Part shown: one piece after another, positions 45,449 to 53,891 of the stretch | Numbering within the stretch: position 1 is the first letter of the stretch | How the letters are laid out: each line of letters opens with the position of its first letter | Assembly: GCA_016721765.1 (NCBI GenBank) | Contig: JADKHO010000001.1 | Coordinates: 1-64,000 of the forward strand | DNA length: 64,000 nucleotides | Source: Bacteroidota bacterium | GTDB lineage: Bacteria > Bacteroidota > Bacteroidia > UBA4408 | Direction: 5' to 3' | Notes under the pieces: model-generated | Databases searched by the model: none | What the model was told of the DNA's origin: nothing | Seen by the model: only the letters and a program-made list of their open reading frames with translations | Made by a program: the position numbers and the translations under genes

Positions 45449-46546
45449 ATGGACATTTCTTTTTTAGAATATAACTTTCTTGGCAATAGTATGCGCAGCT
45501 ATTGTTGGTTTATTGGCATTTTACTGGTGGGAATAATTGTAAAAAGATTTCTATCAAAAGTACTGGCGCAGCTTACTTTTCGACTGGTTAAAAAATATTC
45601 ATCCGGGGTTGGCTTCGATAAATTTCTGGAATTATTAAAAGCTCCTTTTGGAGTGTTTGTAATTTTAATTTCCTTTTATTTTGCTTTCGACCGCCTCGAA
45701 TTTCCACAGGAATGGCACTTGGTTACGGAGGAAAAATTTGGTGTGCGCATGCTCATGTTCCGCTCCTTCCAATGTGCCATTGTGCTTTCTATTACTTGGA
45801 TTTTATTAAGAATTACTGATTTTTTCGGGGTAATATTATTGCACCGCGCCTCCCTCACCGAGTCAAAGGTAGACGACCAATTGGTGCCTTTTGTAAAAGA
45901 ATCCATTAAGGTTATCATTGCGCTGTTCTCGCTCTTTTTTATTTTAGGTAGTATTTGCAACATTAACATTGCTTCTTTAATCGCCGGACTTGGTATTGGA
46001 GGTTTAGCCTTTGCACTTGCTGCCAAAGAATCGTTGGAAAACTTATTGGGTTCCTTTACTATTTTTTTAGATAAACCCTTTGTTGTTGGCGATTTGGTGC
46101 AAATAGGAGGAATATCCGGTAATGTTGAAAAAATTGGATTCCGTAGTACCCGAATTCGAACTTTAGATAAAAGTTATGTTACTGTGCCGAACAAAAAAAT
46201 GGTGGAAGCCGAATTGGATAACCTTAGCCTCCGCACCTTGCGTCGGGTAAAATTTGTACTGAGTTTAAGTTATTCGAATTCGGCGGCAAGCTTAAAAAAT
46301 TTTATCAGCGACCTTAAAACTTTTATTGCTGAAAACCCACCAACCAGGCAGGAAGGGCAAGTGAGATTATATGAACTAAATAAAAACTCAATCGACCTAA
46401 TGGTACTTTATTTCATTGATACCATTGAGTACGATTTTTACCTCGACATGCGCGAAATCGTTAATTATAAAATTATGGAAATTGCCGAAAAGCATTCCAT
46501 CGAATTCGCTAATCCTACTCCAGTGGTGGTGGAAATGAAAAAGTAA
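45449..46546 (+). CDS. MscS-family mechanosensitive ion channel
   Basis: The 365-residue protein has about four to five membrane helices (SYCWFIGILLVGIIV; FGVFVILISFYFAF; FQCAIVLSITWILLRI; IKVIIALFSLFFILG). The pore helix ASLIAGLGIGGLAFALAAKE shows the Gly/Ala packing of TM3. The beta domain is next (FLDKPFVVGDLVQIGGISGN, VEKIGFRSTRIRTLDKSYVT, VPNKKM) and an alpha/beta C-terminal domain ends at 365. It releases osmolytes when membrane tension rises. It starts 1 bp after the dehydrogenase stop; the pairing may be operonic only by convenience. Confidence 0.92.
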   Translation: MDISFLEYNFLGNSMRSYCWFIGILLVGIIVKRFLSKVLAQLTFRLVKKYSSGVGFDKFLELLKAPFGVFVILISFYFAFDRLEFPQEWHLVTEEKFGVRMLMFRSFQCAIVLSITWILLRITDFFGVILLHRASLTESKVDDQLVPFVKESIKVIIALFSLFFILGSICNINIASLIAGLGIGGLAFALAAKESLENLLGSFTIFLDKPFVVGDLVQIGGISGNVEKIGFRSTRIRTLDKSYVTVPNKKMVEAELDNLSLRTLRRVKFVLSLSYSNSAASLKNFISDLKTFIAENPPTRQEGQVRLYELNKNSIDLMVLYFIDTIEYDFYLDMREIVNYKIMEIAEKHSIEFANPTPVVVEMKK

Positions 46547-46671
46547 GGCGTTCTGCATCTAACAAAACGGGTATTTTCATATAAAAAATAAGTTACTATT
46601 TAAATTCAAAGCAGCATTACTGTGTTTATTTCAGCAGGTTAATGCTATCTATAAAACTCAACAATAATCAA

Positions 46672-46679
46672 TACTTTTG
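46672..46679 (+). promoter_or_regulatory. -7 promoter box of the SCO gene
   Basis: TACTTTTG matches TAnnTTTG and lies 17 bp before the start codon. The -33 element is not obvious. Confidence 0.45.
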
Positions 46680-46696
46680 TAGTCCACATTTCTCAA

Positions 46697-47383
46697 ATGA
46701 TAAAAAATAAATTCGTCCCTGCACTTCTTATTACTGCAGCATTGGCAGCCTTAACAATTGGTTATATAAAATCAAACAGCAAAAAACCCATTCGTTACCT
46801 TCCCTTTTATGGAGTTCAAAAAGTAGATACGGTTTTAAAAAGTGGTATGTATACTAACGACACTGTTTTTCATGTGGTTCAGGATTTTAGTTTCATAAAT
46901 CAAGAGGGTAAAAACATTACTCAAAAAAACATGGATGGTTGTATTTATGTAACTGATTTCTTCTTTACAACCTGTCAAAGCATTTGCCCTATTATGAGCA
47001 CGCAACTTGAAACTGTAGCCCTTGCATTTAAAAATAATCCTACTGTCAAAATCCTTTCCCATACTGTAAATCCCGAAAACGATTCGGTTCCCGTTCTGGC
47101 TCAATATGCCGATTTACACCATGCTGATCCCCACCAATGGTATTTTGTTACCGGTGATAAAAAAGAGTTATATAACATTGCACGTACCGGCTATTATTTA
47201 AATGCTGAACAAGGTGATGGTGGGCCGGATGATTTTATACATACTCAAAACTTTGCACTCATTGATAAGGAAAAACACATACGCGGATTTTACGATGGCA
47301 CTAATCCCAAGGAAGTGGAACAACTTATTAGTGACATTCATCTTCTGTTAAAAGAATACGCTTACAAGGAAAAGGGCTCATAA
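46697..47383 (+). CDS. SCO1/SenC family protein
   Basis: The 228-residue protein has an N-terminal membrane anchor (VPALLITAALAALTIGYI) and a thioredoxin-fold domain with the copper motif FFFTTCQSICPIM (CxxxC) near 93-97. The third copper ligand, a His in the DDFIHTQNFALIDKEKHIRG block, is also present. SCO proteins insert copper into cytochrome c oxidase subunit II or handle its thiols outside the membrane. No oxidase genes are in this window. It is alone on its transcript, with a promoter box at 46672. Confidence 0.92.
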   Translation: MIKNKFVPALLITAALAALTIGYIKSNSKKPIRYLPFYGVQKVDTVLKSGMYTNDTVFHVVQDFSFINQEGKNITQKNMDGCIYVTDFFFTTCQSICPIMSTQLETVALAFKNNPTVKILSHTVNPENDSVPVLAQYADLHHADPHQWYFVTGDKKELYNIARTGYYLNAEQGDGGPDDFIHTQNFALIDKEKHIRGFYDGTNPKEVEQLISDIHLLLKEYAYKEKGS

Positions 47384-47422
47384 TTTTAGTATATTTATCG
47401 TATATATTCTCAACTCAACCCA

Positions 47423-49942
47423 ATGAAGTTTCAAAAAATACTCCTTATAATTCTGTTCCTCTATTCAGGCATTTGCAACTGTTTTGCTCAAGTTGTAATT
47501 AATGAATACTCTTGTTCCAACACCTCAATTCTTGCAGATAATTTTACGAATTATGAAGATTGGATTGAGTTTTATAACAAAGGAAATGTGGCAGTTAATT
47601 TAGCGAACTATCGTTTAACCGACGATGCTGCACTTCCATTAAAATGGATTTTTCCCTCGGTATCAATTCCTGCACAAGGATATCTAATTGTGTTTGCATC
47701 CGGCATGGACACTATAGTAGGAACCAATGTACATGCAAATTTTAAATTAACTCAAACCAAAAATGAGCCTATCATTTTTTATGACCCCAGCGGTACTTTT
47801 TTAGATTCGGTTATTACTAAACCGGCTCAATCCAATCATTCTCGTGGAAGAAAAACAGATGGTAATTCACTTTGGAGTTTGTTCACTTCACCTACTCCAA
47901 AAATCAGCAATGCTGGCGACGATTTGGAATATACTGCCAAACCGGTACTGAGTTTAATTGCCGGATTTTACACTGCTGCAATAAGTGTGAGCATGACTTG
48001 CGCATCGCCTAATGCTACCATTTATTATACCGATGACGGAAGCAATCCCAGTCCATCTAGCACAACTTACACCGGCCCAATATCCGTTTCTGCTAATACA
48101 GTAATAAAAGCCATATCAATTGACAATGCTGGTGCTGCCCCTCCCAGCTTTATTGAAACGAATACTTATTTCATTAATGAAGTACATGACATTGCAGTAA
48201 TTTCATTGAGCGGTTCTACTCTTTCAACCTTATTTAGCGGCACTAAAATTAACCCAGTAACTACCTTGGAATATTTTGACAGAAGTGGTGCCTTTAAAGC
48301 AGAAGCAACCGGTACTTCCAATGAACATGGAAACGATTCTTGGGCGTATCCACAACGAGGCATCGATTACATCACCCGCGATCAATTTGGATATACCTAT
48401 GGTGTAAATGCAAAAGTGTTTACATTCAAAAAACGCAAATCCTATCAACGCTTAATTTTAAAACCGGCAGCTAACGACAATTATCCCTTTGAAGGTGCGC
48501 CGAATAGTAATTTTTCAGGAGAGTTAGGTGGTGCGCATATTCGCGATGCTTATGTGCATACACTTGCACAACGCGGTAACATGTACCTTGATGCACGCAC
48601 AAGTGAATCCTGCATAGTATATGTGAATGGTAATTATTGGGGTGTTTACGAAATTCGCGAAAAAGTCGACGATTCCGACTATACCGATTATTACTACAAT
48701 CAACCCGAAAAGACCTTACAATTTTTAAAAACCTGGGGAGGAACTTGGAGTGAATATGGCGGAACGCAATCCACTACCGATTGGGCTGCTTTTAGAAGCT
48801 TTGTTAATTCCAATAACATGGCCGTACCCGCTAATTACAATTATGTAGACAGCGTATATAACGTAAAAAGTTTAACCGATTATTTTATCATAAATTCATA
48901 CACTGTTTGCACGGATTGGCTCAATTGGAATACATCGTGGTGGAGAGGAAAAAGTCCGGATGGGGAAGCCAAAAAATGGAGATATGCATTATGGGACAAT
49001 GATGCTACTTTTCAACATTATGTAAATTACACCAATGTGCCGAGCCAAACTCCAAACGCAGATCCTTGCAATGCCGAAAACTTGCCTAATCCGGGAGGTC
49101 AAGGGCATACACAAATTATGAAAAAATTGTTGGACAATCCGGATTTCAAACAATACTATGTGAGTCGCTACATCGATTTAACAAATGGTGTGCTCAGTTG
49201 CCAATATATGTTGAGTTTGCTCGATAGCATGATTGCCATTATTGCTCCCGAAATGCCTGCTCAAATTGCACGTTGGGGAGGAACTCAAACGCAATGGGAA
49301 GCAAACGTTCAAGCTTTAAAAAACTTTATCAGCAGCCGTTGTGTTGGCGTTCAAACGGGTATGAACAATTGCTATAATTTAGATGGTCCTTATACCGTTT
49401 GCATGGATGTGGAACCACAAGGAGCAGGTGCAATAAAAGTAAACACGCTAACCTATTCGGTGTTGCCGGATACCGGAACGTATTATGGTGGATTAAAAAC
49501 TTATTTTTCAGCTCTTCCCAATCCAAACTATCGCTTTGATCATTGGGAAGTTTCGCCTTCAGATACGCTCCATAACTCGGCTTTGGATTCGTCCATTTAT
49601 ATAAACATCAACAAAGATGTTTGCCTCAAAGCATTTTTTACCACCGAAGTGAAACCGGAAATTGAAACAACCATCACCAATGTTTTTTCACCAAATGGTG
49701 ATGCCGAAAATGATTTATTTATTCCCATTTCTCCCATCCAGGAATTTAATTCTCCCATCGAACTAACTATAACCGATCGCTGGGGAAAAGTAGTTTTTAA
49801 ATCGGGTGATTTATTACTGGGTTGGGATGGAAAAAACAATGGGCGTGATTGTGAAAATGGCACCTATTATTGGATTGCAAAATATTTTGAAGCGAGTGGT
49901 GATGCTAAAACAGAGAAAGGTTTTGTAACGCTCGTAAGATAA
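47423..49942 (+). CDS. Secreted CotH-kinase protein with lamin-tail, chitobiase-C-like and CHU_C domains
   Basis: The 839-residue protein has a signal peptide (LLIILFLYSGICNCFAQ). Domains in order: lamin tail (VVINEYSCSNTS ... WIEFYNKGNVAVNLANYRLT) at about 24-130; a CHB_HEX_C-like fold (ATIYYTDDGSNPSPSSTTYT) at about 180-250; CotH kinase at about 255-640 (GVYEIREKVDDSDYTDYYYN, LTDYFIINSYTVCTDWLNWN, KKWRYALWDNDATF). After a repeat-like stretch (ALPNPNYRFDHWEVSP) it ends in a gliding-type CHU_C domain (NVFSPNGDAENDLFIPIS ... ITDRWGKVVFKSGD). CotH kinases phosphorylate secreted proteins (Ser) in Bacillus spore coats. The WDND residues correspond to its catalytic Asp region. T9SS export is inferred from the CHU_C end, a type B signal. 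Confidence 0.88.
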   Translation: MKFQKILLIILFLYSGICNCFAQVVINEYSCSNTSILADNFTNYEDWIEFYNKGNVAVNLANYRLTDDAALPLKWIFPSVSIPAQGYLIVFASGMDTIVGTNVHANFKLTQTKNEPIIFYDPSGTFLDSVITKPAQSNHSRGRKTDGNSLWSLFTSPTPKISNAGDDLEYTAKPVLSLIAGFYTAAISVSMTCASPNATIYYTDDGSNPSPSSTTYTGPISVSANTVIKAISIDNAGAAPPSFIETNTYFINEVHDIAVISLSGSTLSTLFSGTKINPVTTLEYFDRSGAFKAEATGTSNEHGNDSWAYPQRGIDYITRDQFGYTYGVNAKVFTFKKRKSYQRLILKPAANDNYPFEGAPNSNFSGELGGAHIRDAYVHTLAQRGNMYLDARTSESCIVYVNGNYWGVYEIREKVDDSDYTDYYYNQPEKTLQFLKTWGGTWSEYGGTQSTTDWAAFRSFVNSNNMAVPANYNYVDSVYNVKSLTDYFIINSYTVCTDWLNWNTSWWRGKSPDGEAKKWRYALWDNDATFQHYVNYTNVPSQTPNADPCNAENLPNPGGQGHTQIMKKLLDNPDFKQYYVSRYIDLTNGVLSCQYMLSLLDSMIAIIAPEMPAQIARWGGTQTQWEANVQALKNFISSRCVGVQTGMNNCYNLDGPYTVCMDVEPQGAGAIKVNTLTYSVLPDTGTYYGGLKTYFSALPNPNYRFDHWEVSPSDTLHNSALDSSIYININKDVCLKAFFTTEVKPEIETTITNVFSPNGDAENDLFIPISPIQEFNSPIELTITDRWGKVVFKSGDLLLGWDGKNNGRDCENGTYYWIAKYFEASGDAKTEKGFVTLVR

Positions 49943-49943
49943 A

Positions 49944-51350
49944 TTAATCCAATATTTTTCCCGGATTAAGGATATGATTGGGATCAAATAATTTTTTTAT
50001 GCCCCGCTGAAAATTCATGCGGGTTGAATTCAGGGCTATATCCATGTAACCTTTTTGAACTAAGCCTATACCATGCTCACCGCTAATAGTTCCTCCTAGC
50101 TTAACACAAAGTTGAAATATTTCTCGTATTCCTGCAGTAAGTTTAGAGTTCCAATCTATATCCGACATGTCTCCCTTTATAATATTCACATGTAAGTTTC
50201 CGTCGCCGGCATGTCCATAACACACTGATTTAAAACCATAGCGACTTCCTATTTCCTTTACTCCTTTCAATAATTGTGGAAGTTCAGCACGCGGAACAAC
50301 TGTATCCTCCTCTTTGTAAACTGAATTTGCCTTCACTGATTCAGCCACTTTTCTGCGCATCATCCAAAGCTTTTGCTTTTGCTGTTCCGTATCGGCAAAA
50401 TAAATTTCATCACAGTTAAATTGTTGCAACAATTCACTTACTTTTTCTGCCTCTTGCATCAAAATTTCCATACTATTTCCATCCAACTCAATAAGTAAAT
50501 GTGCTTGATGCTCCGCTTTAATTTCTACCGGAGCTTGCTCCATAAATTTAAGCACCCAATCAATTGCATCACGCTCCATAAACTCCATCCCTGAAGGAAC
50601 AATACCCGCCTTGAACACTTCCGAAACTGCGGCGCAAGCACTCTCGGCCGAAAAAAATGGAACAAGCATTACAACAGATTGCTGTGGCAGTGGAATTAAT
50701 TTAAATACAATTTTGGTAACAATTCCAAGCGTTCCTTCACTTCCTACAATCAATTGTGTGAGGTTATATCCTGTTGAATTTTTTAAAACATTGGCGCCTG
50801 TCCAAGCAATTTCACCATTTGCAAAAACCACTTCAAGGTTGAGCACATAATCGCGTGTAACTCCATATTTTACTGCTTTGGGTCCACCACTGCAGTGTGC
50901 AATATTGCCTCCTAAAAAACAACTGCCAAAGCTTGCCGGATCGGGCGGATAAAACAATTTTTTTTCTTTCACCGCCTCTTGAAACACTTGATTTATTACG
51001 CCTGGCTCGACGGTTGCTTGAAGGTTACGGGTATCAATATCGAGTATCGAATTAAAGCGCTCCATACTTAAAATTACCCCACCAAATATAGGCAAGGCCC
51101 CTCCGCTCAACCCTGTGCCTGCACCTCGCGGTGTAACTGCAATAACTTTATCGTTGCAATATTTGAGCACAATAGAAATTTCTTCTACACTTCTTGGCTT
51201 TAGCACAACTTCGGGCAAATAGCGTAAATCCTCTGTTTCGTCTTTCGAATAATTCGTTAAACTTTCCTCATCTTCAAATACATATTGTTCTCCAATTGCT
51301 TTTTTGAAAAAATGAAGGTGCTCTGATGTTATTTTTGTATAGCTAACCAT
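49944..51350 (-). CDS. FAD-binding oxidase, GlcD / D-lactate dehydrogenase type
   Basis: The 468-residue protein has an FAD_binding_4 domain (VIAVTPRGAGTGLSGGALPI, then NIAHCSGGPKAVKYGVTRDY and GSEGTLGIVTKIVFKL) and an FAD-oxidase C-terminal domain. The end ISGEHGIGLVQKGYMDIALN ... MNFQRGIKKLFDPNHILNPG is diagnostic, and VCYGHAGDGNLHVNII carries the conserved His. It oxidises a 2-hydroxy acid such as glycolate or D-lactate to the keto acid. The iron-sulfur partner (GlcF type) is not in the window. It converges on the CotH gene (1 bp apart). Confidence 0.9.
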   Translation of the reverse strand: MVSYTKITSEHLHFFKKAIGEQYVFEDEESLTNYSKDETEDLRYLPEVVLKPRSVEEISIVLKYCNDKVIAVTPRGAGTGLSGGALPIFGGVILSMERFNSILDIDTRNLQATVEPGVINQVFQEAVKEKKLFYPPDPASFGSCFLGGNIAHCSGGPKAVKYGVTRDYVLNLEVVFANGEIAWTGANVLKNSTGYNLTQLIVGSEGTLGIVTKIVFKLIPLPQQSVVMLVPFFSAESACAAVSEVFKAGIVPSGMEFMERDAIDWVLKFMEQAPVEIKAEHQAHLLIELDGNSMEILMQEAEKVSELLQQFNCDEIYFADTEQQKQKLWMMRRKVAESVKANSVYKEEDTVVPRAELPQLLKGVKEIGSRYGFKSVCYGHAGDGNLHVNIIKGDMSDIDWNSKLTAGIREIFQLCVKLGGTISGEHGIGLVQKGYMDIALNSTRMNFQRGIKKLFDPNHILNPGKILD

Positions 51351-51383
51351 TTGCTACAATTTATGTGATGCTTATTTTTTATA

Positions 51384-52880
51384 TTAATCAATCCGCTCAA
51401 GGGCTGCCAATTCCTCCAGTTTTGAAAATATTTTCACCAATCCCAAAGTATCCAATTTACAATATTCAATCAAAGCTTCCCGAATTTCCAACACTTTAAA
51501 CAAATCCTCTTGCTTATTTAAATTTTCAAAGGCAGCAAGTGCAGAAACGCCATTTTGAATTTTCAAATTGGAAAAACTAAGCTCCGGAGCAATGGCAGGA
51601 AGCAATGCTTTCATGCTATATGAACCCTTCATTGCTGTGGTGTAATAATGCTTTTTTTGAAAAGGATACGATATGTCCTTTATCCGCTTTAGTATTGCTT
51701 CTATTGGTATCCTTATATCCGGGAAAAGTTGAATTGCCTTATGAAGAGTTTTGATCTCATGCGTCGCATCAAAAATTAATATGTCACCTTCATCCTCAAG
51801 GTCCACAAGCAACTGATCAATAAAATCACGAGTAGGCTCCTTATCGGATTCAGCTAAAAAACAACGATGTTCTTCCGATGCATTTTTATGCTCCTTTCGG
51901 TGAATCGAATATAAAAAAGGTATGTGTTGATAAGGCGAAGTGCCTTCATACAAAGGAATAGCAGGCATAAACAATTCAAAATCCAAAAAACTTATTGGGT
52001 ACTTAATTGTTTCTACAAAGTCCTTAATCGCGATTGTGTTGATATATGGCTTACCTGATTTAGCACAATCATACTGTATTTGCTGTTCGGAAGTAAAATT
52101 AAAATCCTCCCCAATATCCTGAATACGCTTCACCCCGGCAGTAAATAATTCATAAAGGATTTGCTTGCTCGCCCCACCTAAATAAAAAACAGAATCCATC
52201 TCCATACTCCCCCTGCATGTGCCTAAAAAATCGCAGGAATAAGGTACATGGCAATGCTCGCCAATAGCGATGTTCGGAACAGTAGAAGCAATTATCACCT
52301 CCTTCAGCTTTTCAACTTTCGCTTTGATTTGTTCTTGCAAGGGAAGAATTTTTTTTAAAACCGATTTTTTAATAAAAAACTCCGTAGGTTTAATTCCCTT
52401 TGCTCGCTTGTAGCTAGTATTCACATGCACTATGAAAATATCTTTTAGCTTTATTCCACTTTGTGTAATAACATAATACTGTAAGGCAGCATCCATAATA
52501 TATGCAGCACTTATTTTTGCAGAACTTTTTACCTCATAAGCTACAAATTCATCATTGGTAAATTCCAAAATATCCAATGCAGCATAAACTCCCGAAGCGT
52601 GAAAAGCGGCTTCATAAATAATTGGAGTTTTTGCTTGAATAAGCGTTGCCGTTTTTTCAATAGCATCCTCATAATTAAACTTATTTAAAGGACTAGCATC
52701 AATGCCGCCAGGGAAAAGCTTGTGTGCCAAAAGGCCAACTGCATTTCCACGCGAATAAATTGCTTCTTGTGTTGCACTAAGTGCATCTCTTTGAACATAA
52801 TTATTCTTGTAGAGATACAATGACTTTTCACACTGTAAACCTCTTAAAAATGTTGATTTACTTAATACAGGCTTCTCCAA
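51384..52880 (-). CDS. DUF2779 protein: PD-(D/E)XK-like domain fused to DEDD-type exonuclease-like domain
   Basis: The 498-residue protein has two nuclease-like parts. The N-terminal part shows FLRGLQCEKSLYLYKN (first Cys), then ALDILEFTNDEFVAYEVKSS with the D...ExK pattern, then GEHCHVPYSCDFLGTC with three more cysteines. This is the layout of the iron-sulfur RecB/Cas4-like nucleases. The C-terminal part (DUF2779, about 290-498) shows FLDFELFMPAIPLY (DxE), DILIFDATHEIKTL and LIEYCKLDTLGLVKIF (Y..LD), as in DEDD 3'-5' exonucleases. The role is unknown. No CRISPR or cas genes are near. It is separated from the YwqK gene by a terminator. Confidence 0.82.
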   Translation of the reverse strand: MEKPVLSKSTFLRGLQCEKSLYLYKNNYVQRDALSATQEAIYSRGNAVGLLAHKLFPGGIDASPLNKFNYEDAIEKTATLIQAKTPIIYEAAFHASGVYAALDILEFTNDEFVAYEVKSSAKISAAYIMDAALQYYVITQSGIKLKDIFIVHVNTSYKRAKGIKPTEFFIKKSVLKKILPLQEQIKAKVEKLKEVIIASTVPNIAIGEHCHVPYSCDFLGTCRGSMEMDSVFYLGGASKQILYELFTAGVKRIQDIGEDFNFTSEQQIQYDCAKSGKPYINTIAIKDFVETIKYPISFLDFELFMPAIPLYEGTSPYQHIPFLYSIHRKEHKNASEEHRCFLAESDKEPTRDFIDQLLVDLEDEGDILIFDATHEIKTLHKAIQLFPDIRIPIEAILKRIKDISYPFQKKHYYTTAMKGSYSMKALLPAIAPELSFSNLKIQNGVSALAAFENLNKQEDLFKVLEIREALIEYCKLDTLGLVKIFSKLEELAALERID

Positions 52881-52889
52881 TGCTGGGAA

Positions 52890-52922
52890 AATAAAATAGC
52901 CTTATAAGGGTATAAGGCTATT
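52890..52922 (-). terminator. Intrinsic terminator of the YwqK gene
   Basis: Perfect 12-base arms AATAGCCTTATA (52895-52906) and its complement (52911-52922) around a 4-base loop. On the minus strand TTTATTTT follows. It ends the YwqK transcript just before the DUF2779 start. Confidence 0.8.
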
Positions 52923-52946
52923 GTGTTATAGTTAATTTTAGGCTTC

Positions 52947-53504
52947 TTACTTTTGGGTATCAATCAAAACATCCTTTGCATAAATTTGTTTTGATGCTAA
53001 TTTGCCGCTTTCATCATACCAAAGCCAATCTCCTTCTTTTTTGCCCATTAAATAATTCCCTTCATAGCTTTTTACACCTGCTTCTGTCCATCCCACCCAC
53101 TTGCCGTTAAAGGTTCTATTTTGCAACATTTCACCCTCACTTTGCTTTTTTCCATTTGGATGCCAAAAGGTGGCTTTACCGGTACTATAATTAATTTCAG
53201 CACTTTTTGCACCATCAGGATACCATGATTTCCAAACTCCAGCGGTGACACCATTTGAATAGTTTTCCTCTGCACTTTTTAAACCGGTTTCATACCAAAA
53301 ATTCCAGGTACCATTTTTTTGTTGTGTAGGCGCTTGTCTTGTACTACCATCCGAAGCAACTACCAAATTTACACCTACCGATGAACTGGCATACTCCCCT
53401 TCACTTTTTTTATTACCGTTGGCATAAAATTCTGTTTGAACTTGGGCATTTGCAACACAGCAAAAGCTAATTCCTAGCGCCAAAAACATATTTTTCATAT
53501 TCAA
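52947..53504 (-). CDS. YwqK/MORN-2 repeat protein, exported
   Basis: The 185-residue protein has a signal peptide (MFLALGISFCCVANAQ). About six MORN-variant repeats of the form YxNG.K.SEGxY...K.NGxWxxW fill the rest (TEFYANGNKKSEGEY, KNGTWNFWYETGLKSAEENY, AGVWKSWYPDGAKSAEINY, KEGDWLWYDESGKLASKQIY). The YwqK family is often called an antitoxin, but secreted repeat forms like this one have no partner toxin here. It is probably an envelope or surface protein. It has a good promoter (53546-53576) and its own terminator. Confidence 0.88.
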   Translation of the reverse strand: MNMKNMFLALGISFCCVANAQVQTEFYANGNKKSEGEYASSSVGVNLVVASDGSTRQAPTQQKNGTWNFWYETGLKSAEENYSNGVTAGVWKSWYPDGAKSAEINYSTGKATFWHPNGKKQSEGEMLQNRTFNGKWVGWTEAGVKSYEGNYLMGKKEGDWLWYDESGKLASKQIYAKDVLIDTQK

Positions 53505-53891
53505 ATATTTAATTTTTTAAGGATATCTTAAGTTTGTATGAATTCCAAAATTAGCACAAAACAAGAGATTTCGCAATCCTAAACGAATCAATTCTAACTA
53601 AGTTTCAAACAAGGCATTTTTAACAAATTGTGCGAAACCAAATCGCAACTTTACAGCTAATTTATTGCAATTCAAGCGGCTATTTTTGACAATCCATTTA
53701 TCGTCACTTTTTAACTTAACATCTAATATTTAATATTTTTCGCAAAAAATGCTTGTGATGAATGACTTAATTGCTACTTTTATAGTAGGATTGGCAAGCT
53801 TTATCCAACTGTTATCGATATGAAACTTTTTTGACCAAATCCATGTTAAAGTAACTTGAAGTAGGGCTGCCCAAAATTCGATTTAGTTGAA
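53505..53891. other. Intergenic region between YwqK gene and T9SS gene
   Basis: Nearly 390 bp without a credible gene. The left side holds the YwqK promoter. A 21-codon frame at 53758-53823 (MNDLIATFIVGLASFIQLLS) is hydrophobic, but has no ribosome-binding site I can see. Nothing else was recognised. Confidence 0.5.
53546..53576 (-). promoter_or_regulatory. Promoter of the YwqK gene
   Basis: On the minus strand TTG (53574-53576), 20-base spacer, TAATTTTG (53546-53553), matching the Bacteroidota consensus. The start codon is about 40 bp downstream. Confidence 0.7.

Noticed and set aside
52947..53504. YwqK protein as antitoxin of a toxin-antitoxin pair
   Set aside because: It has a signal peptide and no adjacent toxin-like gene.
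53758..53823. 21-residue hydrophobic open frame before the T9SS gene
   Set aside because: No ribosome-binding site or promoter was seen, and frames this short are common by chance.
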